Part shown: positions 21,793 through 29,934 of the stretch, in pieces
How positions within the stretch are numbered: position 1 is the stretch's first letter
Layout: each line of letters begins with the position of its first letter
Assembly (NCBI GenBank): GCA_031359995.1
Contig: JANMAT010000200.1
Coordinates: 1-31,534, forward strand
Source of the DNA: JANMAT01 sp031359995
GTDB taxonomy: Bacteria > Actinomycetota > Acidimicrobiia > Acidimicrobiales > Ilumatobacteraceae
Direction: 5' to 3'
DNA length: 31,534 nucleotides
Translations under genes and position numbers: made by a program
Notes under the pieces: generated by a model
The model's database searches: none
Told to the model about the DNA's origin: nothing
What the model saw: the letters and a program-made list of their open reading frames with translations, nothing else

Positions 21793-22746
21793 GTGCGCAC
21801 CGCCTACCTTGCCGCTGACGGCTACGAAGCCCAGCTGGCCGAAGAACTGCGCCGCTACGGCGTCACCGTCGAGACCCACCACGGGCGCCTCGCCGTGTGC
21901 AAGGGCGACGCCGTGCCCTCGGTCTGGGCCGCCAACGTGTGGTACGACGTGCGCGACGCCCGCATCGAGTCGATCGGCGAGGCGGCCAAGGTGCTGCGGG
22001 CCGAGCAGCGCAACTGGGCGCCCTTCGCACCGGTGCACCGCGGCCGGGTCGAGCTCATCGCCGACAAGCTGCCCCACGTGTCGGCCAAGCCACTCGCCGG
22101 TGGCACGGCCGCGCCCACTGCCCCGCTCGGCTCGTTCACGCTGCTGAAGCCCGACCGGCTGCTCTACGCGGCGCGGTGCGCGAGCCCGTTCGCCAACGGT
22201 GAGGCCGCGTTCGTGGAGGACCGTGACGGCCCACCGAGCCGCGCCTACCTGAAGCTGTGGGAGGCACTGGCCCGCCTGGGCCGGTTCCCCCAGCGCGGCG
22301 AGCGCTGCGTCGACCTCGGCGCCAGCCCCGGCGGGTGGACGTGGTCGCTGGCCGCCACGGGTGCCGAGGTGACCGCCGTCGACAAGGCACCGCTCGACCC
22401 ACGCGTCTCCGCGCTGCGCAACGTCACCTGGCAGGGCGTGAGCGCCTTCTCGCTCGACCCCGTCGCCTTCGGACCGGTCGACTGGATGTGCAGCGACGTC
22501 ATCGCCTACCCGGCCCGTCTGCTCACGCTCGTGCAGCGGTGGATCGCGGCCGGCACCGTCGACACCATCGTGTGCACGGTGAAGCTGCAGGGCAACACCG
22601 ACCACGACGCCACCGATGTCTTCGCCGCCATACCCGGCGGCCGCCTGTGGCACCTGCACCACAACCGCCACGAGCTGACCTTCGTGTGGGAGCGCCCGGC
22701 CGTGGCAGAGTTCGCGCTCATGATCGAGGAGGACGCCGAGCGATGA
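21793..22746 (+). CDS. RlmM-like FtsJ-fold rRNA 2'-O-methyltransferase
   Basis: A 317-residue methyltransferase. The SAM motif is VDLGASPGGWTWSL (173-186), and the K-D-K-E tetrad of 2'-O-ribose methyltransferases can be placed at Lys154 (SRAYLKLWEA), Asp235 (CSDVIAYP), Lys264 (CTVKLQGN) and Glu294 (RHELTFVW). An N-terminal THUMP-like region of about 130 residues and overall layout resemble RlmM, which modifies C2498 of 23S rRNA. The GTG at 21793 has TAGAAA six bases upstream, close to the leaderless pattern. The stop overlaps the ATG of the hydrolase (ATGA), making this housekeeping-type gene the head of a catabolic run, which is unusual. A role on another RNA cannot be excluded. Confidence 0.85.
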   Translation: MRTAYLAADGYEAQLAEELRRYGVTVETHHGRLAVCKGDAVPSVWAANVWYDVRDARIESIGEAAKVLRAEQRNWAPFAPVHRGRVELIADKLPHVSAKPLAGGTAAPTAPLGSFTLLKPDRLLYAARCASPFANGEAAFVEDRDGPPSRAYLKLWEALARLGRFPQRGERCVDLGASPGGWTWSLAATGAEVTAVDKAPLDPRVSALRNVTWQGVSAFSLDPVAFGPVDWMCSDVIAYPARLLTLVQRWIAAGTVDTIVCTVKLQGNTDHDATDVFAAIPGGRLWHLHHNRHELTFVWERPAVAEFALMIEEDAER

Positions 22747-23447
22747 CGACCTACGTGCTGGTGCACGGCGCCTGGGGCGGCGCCCACGGCTTCCACCTGG
22801 TGCGGCCGCGGCTGCAGGCCGCAGGGCACATGGTGTTCACACCCAGCCTCACCGGCATCGGCGAGCGGTCGCACCTGGCCGGCCCGCTCGTGAACCTCAC
22901 CACCCACATCCACGACGTGGTGAACCACATCCTCTACGAGGACCACCGCGACATCGTGCTGCTGGGGTTCTCCTACGGCGGCGTGGTCGTCACGGGCGCG
23001 CTGGCCCACATCGCCGAACGGGTCTGCCACCTCGTGTACCTCGACGCGTTCGTACCCGGCGACGGCGACAGCGTGGCCGGCATGATCGGGCAGGGCGCCG
23101 GCATCGCCCCGATCGAGCTCGGCGGTGCGTGGCAACTGCCGCCGATGGACCGTGACTTCGACGACGACGCCGAGGGCGAGTGGGTCCGGGCCCGCCGCAC
23201 ACCCCAGCCCTCCGCGTGCTTCCGCGAGCCCGTGCGGCTGGCGCAGCCGCTCGAGTCGTACCCGTTCACCCGCACCTTCGTGAAGGCACTCGACGATCCG
23301 CGCCAGCCCGGCGGCTCGCCGTTCTGGAACGCCGGCGACCACGCCAAGGCGTCGGACGCGTGGAACTACCACGAGGTCGACACCAACCACATGATCCCGA
23401 ACAACCGGCCCGGCCCGCTCACCGACATCCTGCTCGCACTCGGCTGA
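22743..23447 (+). CDS. Alpha/beta hydrolase
   Basis: A 234-residue alpha/beta hydrolase of the salicylate/methylketone esterase-like group. The oxyanion motif is LVHGAWGG, the nucleophile Ser77 in GFSYGG, the acid Asp101 in YLDAFVPGDG and the base His216 in TNHMIPNNRPG. The TGIGERSHLAG segment is typical of this subfamily. Start and upstream stop overlap by four bases. It probably hydrolyses an ester or lactone that feeds the following dehydrogenases; the substrate is unknown. Confidence 0.9.
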   Translation: MTTYVLVHGAWGGAHGFHLVRPRLQAAGHMVFTPSLTGIGERSHLAGPLVNLTTHIHDVVNHILYEDHRDIVLLGFSYGGVVVTGALAHIAERVCHLVYLDAFVPGDGDSVAGMIGQGAGIAPIELGGAWQLPPMDRDFDDDAEGEWVRARRTPQPSACFREPVRLAQPLESYPFTRTFVKALDDPRQPGGSPFWNAGDHAKASDAWNYHEVDTNHMIPNNRPGPLTDILLALG

Positions 23448-23453
23448 CGGCCC

Positions 23454-24419
23454 ATGGAGCCCACGCTCGTCGTCGTGACCGGACCGGTGCCGCAACCGGC
23501 GCTCGATCATCTGCAGGCGGCCGGCGTGCAGCTGCGCGTGGGCACCGCCGACACCCTGCCCGTGAGCGAGCTGCACGCGCTGGTGGCCGGGGCCGACGCC
23601 GTGCTCACCTTGCTCACCGCCAAGGTCGACGACGCCTTCCTCGACGCCGTCGGGCCCCAGGTGCGCGTGGTGGCCAACGTGGCCGTGGGCTACAACAACA
23701 TCGACGTCGCCGCGTGCACCGCACGCGGCGTCACGGTGACGAACACGCCCGGCGTGCTCACCGACGCCACCGCCGACATCGCGCTGGCCCTCATCCTCAT
23801 GGCCACCCGCCGGCTCGGCGAGGGCGAACGTCTCATCCGCTCGGGCCAGCCGTGGCAGTGGGGCATGCTCTTCCACCTCGGCACCGGCATCCAGGGCCGC
23901 CGCCTCGGCATCATCGGCATGGGCCAGATCGGCCTGGCCACCGCCCGCAGAGCCAAGGCCTGCGGCATGACGATCGCCTACAGCAACCGCAACCGGGTCG
24001 ACCGCGCCGCAGAGCAGGAGCTGGAGGCCACCTACCTGTCGCTCGACGAGCTGCTGGCCACCAGCGACGTGGTGTCGGTGCACTGCCCCTCCACCCCCGC
24101 CACCCACCACCTGATCGACGCCGCCCGCCTGGCGCAGATGAAGCCCGGCGCGTTCCTGGTGAACACCGCACGCGGCCCCATCGTGGACGAGGCCGCCCTG
24201 GTCGAGGCCCTACGATCGGGCACGATCGCCGGCGCCGCGCTCGACGTGTTCGAGCACGAACCCACGGTGCACCCCGGGCTGCTCGAGCTGGACAACGCCG
24301 TGCTCGTCCCCCACGTGGGGTCGGCCACGCTGGAGACACGCACGGCCATGGCCCTGCTCGCCGCCGACAACGCGCTCCGCGTGCTGGGCGGCCAGGCGCC
24401 TCTCACACCGGTGCGCTGA
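23454..24419 (+). CDS. D-2-hydroxyacid dehydrogenase (glyoxylate/hydroxypyruvate reductase-like)
   Basis: A 321-residue NAD(P)-dependent D-2-hydroxyacid dehydrogenase. The nucleotide-binding motif GMGQIG is at 155-160. Catalytic residues are Arg240 (NTARGPIVDE), Glu269 in EHEP and His287 (LVPHVGSAT). ANVAVGYNNID is the substrate-loop signature. Basic residues after the second strand (SNRNR, 177-181) favour NADPH, as in GhrB-type glyoxylate/hydroxypyruvate reductases. The ATG begins six bases after the hydrolase stop. In this operon it could reduce hydroxypyruvate or a related 2-keto acid. Confidence 0.9.
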   Translation: MEPTLVVVTGPVPQPALDHLQAAGVQLRVGTADTLPVSELHALVAGADAVLTLLTAKVDDAFLDAVGPQVRVVANVAVGYNNIDVAACTARGVTVTNTPGVLTDATADIALALILMATRRLGEGERLIRSGQPWQWGMLFHLGTGIQGRRLGIIGMGQIGLATARRAKACGMTIAYSNRNRVDRAAEQELEATYLSLDELLATSDVVSVHCPSTPATHHLIDAARLAQMKPGAFLVNTARGPIVDEAALVEALRSGTIAGAALDVFEHEPTVHPGLLELDNAVLVPHVGSATLETRTAMALLAADNALRVLGGQAPLTPVR

Positions 24420-24458
24420 GCAGGACACGGCCCGGCGAGCGTGGCACGCTAGCAACCC

Positions 24459-25373
24459 ATGGCTGAACGCGTCGGATTCATCGGGTTGGGGAACCTCGGG
24501 GGCCATCTGGCCGCGAGCATGCTGCGGGCGGGGCACGCGCTCACGGTGCACGACCTGGACCGGGCGCTGGCCGAGCCGCTCCTGGCCGCCGGCGCCACGT
24601 GGGCCGACAGCCCCGCCGCCGCAGCCGCCGCCTCCGACGTGGTCGCCACCTGCCTGCCGTCGCCGCGGGCCGTCGACGCCGTGGTCGCCGGGCCCGACGG
24701 TGTGCTGGCCGGATTCGCCGGCCGCGGCACGTGGATCGACCACTCCACCAACGACCGGGCCGAGACCCTGCGCCTGGCCGGGCTGGCCGCCGCGGCCGGC
24801 ACGGCCACGCTGGAGGCCCCGGTGACGGGCGGTGTCCACAAGGCGGCGGCCGGTGAGATCACCGTGCTGGTGGGTGGCGACCCCGAGCTGTACGAGCGAC
24901 ACCTGCCGCTGCTGCGGGCCATGGGCGAGCCGGTGCTCTACATGGGTCCGTTGGGCAGCGCCGCCGTCATCAAGGTCATCACCAACATGCTCGCCTTCGT
25001 GCACCTGGTGGCCGCCGGCGAAGCGCTCATGCTGGCCAAACGGGCCGGCCTCGACCTGGCCCAGTCGTTCACCGCCATCAAGGAGAGCTCGGGCAACAGC
25101 TTCGTGCACGAGACCGAGAGCCAGGTGATCCTGAACGGCAGCTACAACATCGGGTTCACCATGGACCTGGCCTGCAAGGACCTCGGCTTCGCCACGCAGT
25201 TCGGCCGCGAGCTCGGTGTGCCGCTCGAGGTGGCCGGCCTGGTCGAGCAGACATTCGTGCGGGCCCGCTCCCAGTACGGCGGTGGCGCGTGGTCGTCACA
25301 GGTGGTCAAGCTGTTGGAAGATGCGCTGGGCACCGATCTGCGGGCCCCTGGCTTCCCGGAGGTGCTGCAATGA
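24459..25373 (+). CDS. 3-hydroxyisobutyrate dehydrogenase-family oxidoreductase
   Basis: A 304-residue beta-hydroxyacid dehydrogenase. GFIGLGNLGGHLA is the N-terminal Rossmann motif, with Asp32 after the second strand favouring NAD. EAPVTGGVHKAAAGEITVLVGG is the substrate-binding signature, and Lys172 in GSAAVIKVITNML is the catalytic lysine. The family includes tartronate semialdehyde reductase and L-threonate dehydrogenase, both fitting a sugar-acid pathway. A 39-base gap precedes it; its stop overlaps the aldolase start. Substrate unknown. Confidence 0.9.
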   Translation: MAERVGFIGLGNLGGHLAASMLRAGHALTVHDLDRALAEPLLAAGATWADSPAAAAAASDVVATCLPSPRAVDAVVAGPDGVLAGFAGRGTWIDHSTNDRAETLRLAGLAAAAGTATLEAPVTGGVHKAAAGEITVLVGGDPELYERHLPLLRAMGEPVLYMGPLGSAAVIKVITNMLAFVHLVAAGEALMLAKRAGLDLAQSFTAIKESSGNSFVHETESQVILNGSYNIGFTMDLACKDLGFATQFGRELGVPLEVAGLVEQTFVRARSQYGGGAWSSQVVKLLEDALGTDLRAPGFPEVLQ

Positions 25374-26110
25374 GCCCGACCGCCGCCGTCGAGCGCACGA
25401 CCCGCCAGGACCTGGCCGCCGCCTTCCGGTGGGCGGCCCGGCTCGGGTTCAACGAAGCGACAGCCAACCACTTCAGCGCGGCGGTGTCGCCCGACGGTTC
25501 GAGCTTCCTGCTGAACCCGAACGGCCGGCACTTCGCCCGCATGAAGGCCAGTGAACTGCTCCTGCTCGACGCCTCGCAGGCCGGCATCAACGTCGATCCG
25601 GCCGCCGATCCCACGGCGTGGTACCTGCACTCCCACCTGCACCAGCACGTGCCGCGGGCGCGTGTGATCCTGCACACCCACATGCCGTACGCCACCGCGC
25701 TCACGTGCCTGCAGGACTTCGAGTTCCTCATGCTCGATCAGAACGCCTGCCGCTTCCACGGCCGCATCGCCTACGACCGCCACTACGCCGGCATGGCCCT
25801 GGACGACGCCGAGGGCGAACGGGTGGCCAAGCTGCTGGGCGACGACCACAGCGTGCTCCTGCTGGGCAACCACGGCGTGATGGTGGTGGCCGACACCGTG
25901 GCCGCCGCGTTCGACGAGCTCTACTACCTGGAGCGGGCCGCCCAGCTGCAGGTGCTGGCGCTTTCGACCGGCCGGCCGCTCACCCTCATCCCCGACGAGA
26001 TCGCCGCGCTGGCCGGCGAGCAGTGGCGCACCTACCCGGGCCTCGGCGACCTGCACTTCGCCGAGCTGCGCGCCATCCTCGACGACGAGGGCGACACGTA
26101 TGGCGACTGA
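25370..26110 (+). CDS. Class II aldolase/adducin family protein
   Basis: A 246-residue class II aldolase/adducin-fold protein. Zinc ligands are His102 and His104 in LHTHMPYATAL and His168 in LGNHGVMVV. The catalytic glutamate of fuculose-phosphate aldolase precedes a W-x-x-H motif; here the aligned position is Ala83 in TAWYLH. This argues against classical phosphate aldolase chemistry and for a decarboxylase- or epimerase-like or otherwise altered activity. It overlaps genes on both sides (4 and 11 bases). Its neighbour upstream, a HIBADH-family dehydrogenase, is the same pairing seen in threonate/erythronate catabolism (LtnD with OtnC), though no kinase gene is present. Confidence 0.87.
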   Translation: MSPTAAVERTTRQDLAAAFRWAARLGFNEATANHFSAAVSPDGSSFLLNPNGRHFARMKASELLLLDASQAGINVDPAADPTAWYLHSHLHQHVPRARVILHTHMPYATALTCLQDFEFLMLDQNACRFHGRIAYDRHYAGMALDDAEGERVAKLLGDDHSVLLLGNHGVMVVADTVAAAFDELYYLERAAQLQVLALSTGRPLTLIPDEIAALAGEQWRTYPGLGDLHFAELRAILDDEGDTYGD

Positions 26111-27248
26111 GCCCGCCGTGTCGATCGCGACCCCGCCGGTCGTGCAGGTCGGCCCGCGCACCCTCACCATCGCATGGGGCGACGGCCGCGTCAGCACCTT
26201 CCACCACCTGTGGCTGTGCGACAACTGCCCGCAGCTGCGCCACGCCACCACGAACCACCGCGTGGTCGAGACGTCGACCCTGCCCGACGACGTCCATCCG
26301 GCGAGCGTGCACGTCGACGACGACACGATCACCGTCACCTGGGCCCACGACGGGCACGTCAGCACCTTCCCGCATCGGTGGCTGCGCGATCACGACTACT
26401 CGAACGGCGTGCGACGCCAGCGTCGTCGGCCGGTCCTGTGGGACGCGTCCATCGAGCCGTCGCTCACGCGCGCATCGTGGGCCGCCGTGCGCGACGACCG
26501 CGACGCCCGTCGCCGGTTCCTCACCGGCTTCCGCGACCACGGACTGGCCCTGCTGCGCGACGTGCCGAACGAGCCCGGCACCGTGCTCGAGGTGGCGGCG
26601 CGGTTCGGCGAGGTGCGCGTCACCAGCTGGGGCCGGGCGTTCGACGTGATCTCGGTGGAGAACGCCAACTCGGTCGCCTACACGAGCCTGCCGCTGGTCG
26701 CCCACACCGACGAGGGCTACCGGAACCCGGCGCCCACGGTGCAGCTGCAGCACTTCCTTCGCTCCGACACGAGCGGCGGTGCGGCCACGTTGGTCGACGG
26801 GTTCAAGGTCGCCGAAGACCTTCGCGCCGCCGACCCCGCCGCGTTCGAACTGCTGGCCACGGTGCCGCTGCACTTCCACTACCGCGACGTCGACGCCGAA
26901 CACGAGGCCGACGGCACCATCCTGGACGTGGAGCCCGGCGGCCGGCTGCGGGCGGTGCGGTACTCGAACCACTCGGTGCAGCCGTTCCTGCTCGACCCCG
27001 AGTTGATGGAGCCGTTCTACGCGGCCTACCGCGCCTTCGGCCGCATGCGCGAGGACGCCCGCTACCAGCTGCGCCTCGACCTCGGCGCCGGCGAGCTCTA
27101 CATGGTCGACAACCACCGGGTGCTCCACGGCCGCACCGCCTTCACCCAGGGCGGCGCCCGCCACCTCCAGAGCTGCTACATCGAGCGCGACGAGCTCATG
27201 AGCCGCCTGACGGTGCTCGAACGCGACACGTCCGACGGCGCGTCGTGA
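26100..27248 (+). CDS. Gamma-butyrobetaine dioxygenase-like 2-oxoglutarate oxygenase
   Basis: A 382-residue protein of the BBOX/trimethyllysine dioxygenase family. The N-terminal DUF971-type domain has a zinc site built from Cys40, Cys43 (LCDNCP) and His92 (PHRWLR). The TauD-like catalytic domain has His202 and Asp204 in VAHTDEGYR and His343 in VLHGRTAF as iron ligands. NPAPTVQLQHFLR and LVDGFKVAEDL are family signatures. Eukaryotic members make carnitine; bacterial ones act on gamma-butyrobetaine or related betaines. The start lies eleven bases inside the aldolase gene. No typical carnitine transporter or CoA-transferase is near, so the substrate may be a different betaine or hydroxy acid. 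Confidence 0.88.
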   Translation: MATEPAVSIATPPVVQVGPRTLTIAWGDGRVSTFHHLWLCDNCPQLRHATTNHRVVETSTLPDDVHPASVHVDDDTITVTWAHDGHVSTFPHRWLRDHDYSNGVRRQRRRPVLWDASIEPSLTRASWAAVRDDRDARRRFLTGFRDHGLALLRDVPNEPGTVLEVAARFGEVRVTSWGRAFDVISVENANSVAYTSLPLVAHTDEGYRNPAPTVQLQHFLRSDTSGGAATLVDGFKVAEDLRAADPAAFELLATVPLHFHYRDVDAEHEADGTILDVEPGGRLRAVRYSNHSVQPFLLDPELMEPFYAAYRAFGRMREDARYQLRLDLGAGELYMVDNHRVLHGRTAFTQGGARHLQSCYIERDELMSRLTVLERDTSDGAS

Positions 27249-28441
27249 AGATCGTCGACATCCGCACCTTCGTGGTGGGCAACCCGCCGCCCCGCTTCGG
27301 TGGGCGCTGGTTCGTGTTCCTGAAGCTCACCACCGACTCGGGCGTCACCGGCATCGGCGAGGTCTACGCGGCCACGTTCTCGCCCCACGTGATCGCCACC
27401 ATGGTCGAAGACGTCGCCGCCCGCCATGTGGTGGGCCAGGACCCGTTCCACATCGAGGCGATGTGGCGCCGCATGTACGGACGGGGTTTCGCGCTACGAC
27501 CCGACCCCACGCTCGGCGGCATCATGAGCGGGCTCGAGATGGCGTGCTGGGACATCGTGGGCAAGGAGACCGGCAAGCCCGTGTACGAGCTGCTCGGTGG
27601 GCGGGTGCACGATCGGCTCCGCACCTACACGTACCTCTACCCGCCCGACGGCGTCGACGCGTACGACGACGACCCGGTCTACCGCGACCCTGCGGCCGCC
27701 GCGGCCAAGGCGGCGGCCGAGGTGGCCCGCGGCTTCACCGCCGTGAAGTTCGACCCGGCCGGCGCCTACGGCGTGTTCGACGGGCGCCAGCCGTCGCTCG
27801 ACGACCTCGATCGCTCCGAGCAGATGGTGGCGGCCGTGCGCGAGGCGGTCGGCTCGAAGGCCGACATCCTGTTCGGCACCCACGGCCAGTTCACGTCGTC
27901 GGGCGCCATCCGCCTGGCCCGCCGGTTGGAGCGGTACGACCCGCTCTGGTTCGAGGAGCCGACCCCGCCCGACCAGCCTGCCGCCATGGCCGAGGTGGCG
28001 CGGCACACCACCATCCCCATCGCCACCGGCGAGCGCCTCACCACCAAGTACGAGTTCCAGCAGGTGCTCGCACTGGGCGCGGCCACGATCCTGCAGCCCA
28101 ACCTGGGTCGCTGCGGCGGCATCCTGGAGGGCAAGAAGATCGCCGCGCTGGCCGAGGCCCACGGCGCCCAGATCGCACCCCACCTGTACTGCGGGCCGAT
28201 CGTCGGCGCGGCCAACATCCAGCTGGCCACGTGCACGCCGAACTTCCTCATCCTCGAGAGCATCCAGGACTGGAGCGGGTTCCACGGCACGCTGCTCACC
28301 ACGCCGATCCGGTGGGAGGACGGCTACGTGATCCCACCGACCGCACCCGGCCTCGGCGTCGAGCTCGACGAAGCGGTCGCGCTGGCCCACCCGTACACCG
28401 GCGAGCGGCTCCACCTCGAGATGACCGAACAACCCCTGTGA
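27245..28441 (+). CDS. Enolase-superfamily dehydratase (ManD/GalD-like)
   Basis: A 398-residue mandelate racemase/muconate-lactonising-type protein with capping domain (1-120) and TIM barrel. It resembles mannonate/galactonate dehydratases. Metal ligands Glu237 (WFEEP) and Glu263 (TGERL) are present, with His313 in APHLYCGP. The third ligand is usually Asp in a D-x-H motif; here the motif is G-T-H (Gly211, His213 in FGTHGQF). Lys168 (AVKFDPAG) is retained on strand two. Thus the metal site is altered, a trait I believe recurs in an uncharacterised subgroup. GTG 27245 overlaps the preceding stop (GTGA). It ends four bases from the convergent dehydrogenase. A sugar-acid or hydroxy-acid substrate is likely. 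Confidence 0.87.
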   Translation: MKIVDIRTFVVGNPPPRFGGRWFVFLKLTTDSGVTGIGEVYAATFSPHVIATMVEDVAARHVVGQDPFHIEAMWRRMYGRGFALRPDPTLGGIMSGLEMACWDIVGKETGKPVYELLGGRVHDRLRTYTYLYPPDGVDAYDDDPVYRDPAAAAAKAAAEVARGFTAVKFDPAGAYGVFDGRQPSLDDLDRSEQMVAAVREAVGSKADILFGTHGQFTSSGAIRLARRLERYDPLWFEEPTPPDQPAAMAEVARHTTIPIATGERLTTKYEFQQVLALGAATILQPNLGRCGGILEGKKIAALAEAHGAQIAPHLYCGPIVGAANIQLATCTPNFLILESIQDWSGFHGTLLTTPIRWEDGYVIPPTAPGLGVELDEAVALAHPYTGERLHLEMTEQPL

Positions 28442-28445
28442 GCGG

Positions 28446-29456
28446 TCAGGCGTAGAGCGCCGGCTTCGGCTCCATCGCCACCACGACCGGGGTGCCGCTG
28501 GTGGACTGGGCCTCGACGGCGGCGGCGGCCGCCGCGCTGGCGGCGTAGCCGTCCCACGCGCTGGCGCCCACCACGGTGCCGGCCAACGTGGCGTTCACCC
28601 ATGCCTGCAGCTCGATTCGGTACGTGTCGGCGAAGCGCGTCTTCCACCCGGACGGCACCGCTTCGCGACGCGTCTCGGCGCTCACGTACGAGGCGAGACG
28701 CGGGTTCTCCAGCGCGGCGACGCCCTTCGAGCCGACCACCTCGCAGCGCACGTCGTAGCCGAAGCCACCGTGCAGCAGCACCTCCACGTCCACCAGCACG
28801 CCTCGGCTCATGCGCAGCACGGCGAGCTGCGGGTCCTGGTAGTCGGGCGTGGGCCCGTTGGGCGAGGGGTGGGGCAGCAGCACCTGCACTTCGATGATCT
28901 CGTCGTCGAGCAACCAGCGCACGATGTCGAGCTCGTGCACCATGGAGTCGGTGAGGCCCATGGCCGGTGTGAAGCCGGGCGGCACCGTCGGGTTGCGGTG
29001 CACGCAGTGCACGAGCAGCGGCACGCCGATGACGCCGGCGTCGAGCGAGCCCTTCACGTCGAGGTAGCCCGGATCGAAGCGACGCATGAAGCCGACCTGC
29101 AACAGGCGGTGACCGGCGGCGACCTCGGCCTGCACCACGGTGAGCGCCTCGGCCGGGGTGGGGGCCAGCGGCTTCTCGCACAGCACCGGCTTGCCGGCGG
29201 CGATGCACGCCCGCGCCTGGGCCGCGTGCGCCGGGCCCGACGATGCGATGACCACCGCGTCCACGTCGGCATCGGCGATCAGCCCGGCGTGGTCGGCGTG
29301 GTGTCGGGCCCCGAGCTCGGCCGCCAACGCGCCGGCGCGCTCACCGTCCACGTCGGTCACCGCCACCACCGTGGCCCGGCCCACCTGCCCTGCGAGCATG
29401 CGGGCGTGGTCCGTCCCGATCGACCCGGTCCCGATGATCCCCACCCGCAACGTCAT
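28446..29456 (-). CDS. Gfo/Idh/MocA oxidoreductase (inositol 2-dehydrogenase-like)
   Basis: A 336-residue NAD(P)-dependent dehydrogenase. The Rossmann motif is GIIGTGSIG, the catalytic lysine is Lys95 in CEKPL, and Asp170/His174 in DSMVHELDIVRW complete the triad seen in inositol dehydrogenase IolG. QVGFMRRFDPGY is also an IolG signature. No other inositol genes are present, so a related polyol or sugar acid is as likely. It converges on the enolase-superfamily gene and diverges from the PPOX gene over 29 bases; a GATGAT lies six bases before its ATG. Confidence 0.9.
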   Translation of the reverse strand: MTLRVGIIGTGSIGTDHARMLAGQVGRATVVAVTDVDGERAGALAAELGARHHADHAGLIADADVDAVVIASSGPAHAAQARACIAAGKPVLCEKPLAPTPAEALTVVQAEVAAGHRLLQVGFMRRFDPGYLDVKGSLDAGVIGVPLLVHCVHRNPTVPPGFTPAMGLTDSMVHELDIVRWLLDDEIIEVQVLLPHPSPNGPTPDYQDPQLAVLRMSRGVLVDVEVLLHGGFGYDVRCEVVGSKGVAALENPRLASYVSAETRREAVPSGWKTRFADTYRIELQAWVNATLAGTVVGASAWDGYAASAAAAAAVEAQSTSGTPVVVAMEPKPALYA

Positions 29457-29473
29457 CGGCGGATCATCGCGCG

Positions 29474-29485
29474 TAGCCTCAACCC
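29474..29485 (+). promoter_or_regulatory. Leaderless-type promoter of the PPOX reductase gene
   Basis: TAGCCT (29474-29479), six bases, then the ATG at 29486. The neighbouring minus-strand gene has GATGAT at the same distance from its own start, giving a compact divergent pair. Confidence 0.5.
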
Positions 29486-29932
29486 ATGGTCGACCTGACG
29501 CACGTCCGCCGCCTCATCGAAGCCGAGCACGGTCTGGCCGTGGTCAGCCTGGGCCGCCCCGACGGCACCGTCTCGTCGACGGTGGTGAACACCGGGCTGG
29601 TGGCCCACCCGGTGACCGGCGACATGCACCTCGGCTTCGTGGTGCGGGCCGGCGCCTACAAGCGGCGCCGCCTGCAGGCCGACCCGCGCGTCACCGTGGC
29701 CGTGCGCCATGGCTGGGAGTGGCAGGGGGTGGAGGGCACCGCCGAGCTGATCGGACCGCTCGACCCGCACCCGTCGGGCACGGTCGACGTTCCCACACTG
29801 CTGCGCACCGTCTTCCAGGCCGCCGGTGGCACCCACGACGACTGGGCCGCCTACGACCGCGTCATGGCCGAGGAGCAACGCACCGCCGTGCTGGTGACGC
29901 TGACTCGCGTGTACGGGAACGTCGGCGGCTGA
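29486..29932 (+). CDS. PPOX-class F420-dependent reductase-like protein
   Basis: A 148-residue single-domain split-barrel protein of the actinobacterial F420- or flavin-dependent PPOX group. LAVVSLGRPDGTVSSTVVNTGLV is the first hairpin; MHLGFVVRAGAYKRRRLQADPRVTVAVRHGWEW is the cofactor phosphate region (KRRRLQADPR); WQGVEGTAELIGP follows as the next strand. The C-terminal RTAVLVTLTRVYGN strand is standard. The cofactor cannot be assigned for certain, but length and KRRRL fit the F420/biliverdin-reductase type. Confidence 0.85.
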   Translation: MVDLTHVRRLIEAEHGLAVVSLGRPDGTVSSTVVNTGLVAHPVTGDMHLGFVVRAGAYKRRRLQADPRVTVAVRHGWEWQGVEGTAELIGPLDPHPSGTVDVPTLLRTVFQAAGGTHDDWAAYDRVMAEEQRTAVLVTLTRVYGNVGG

Positions 29933-29934
29933 CG

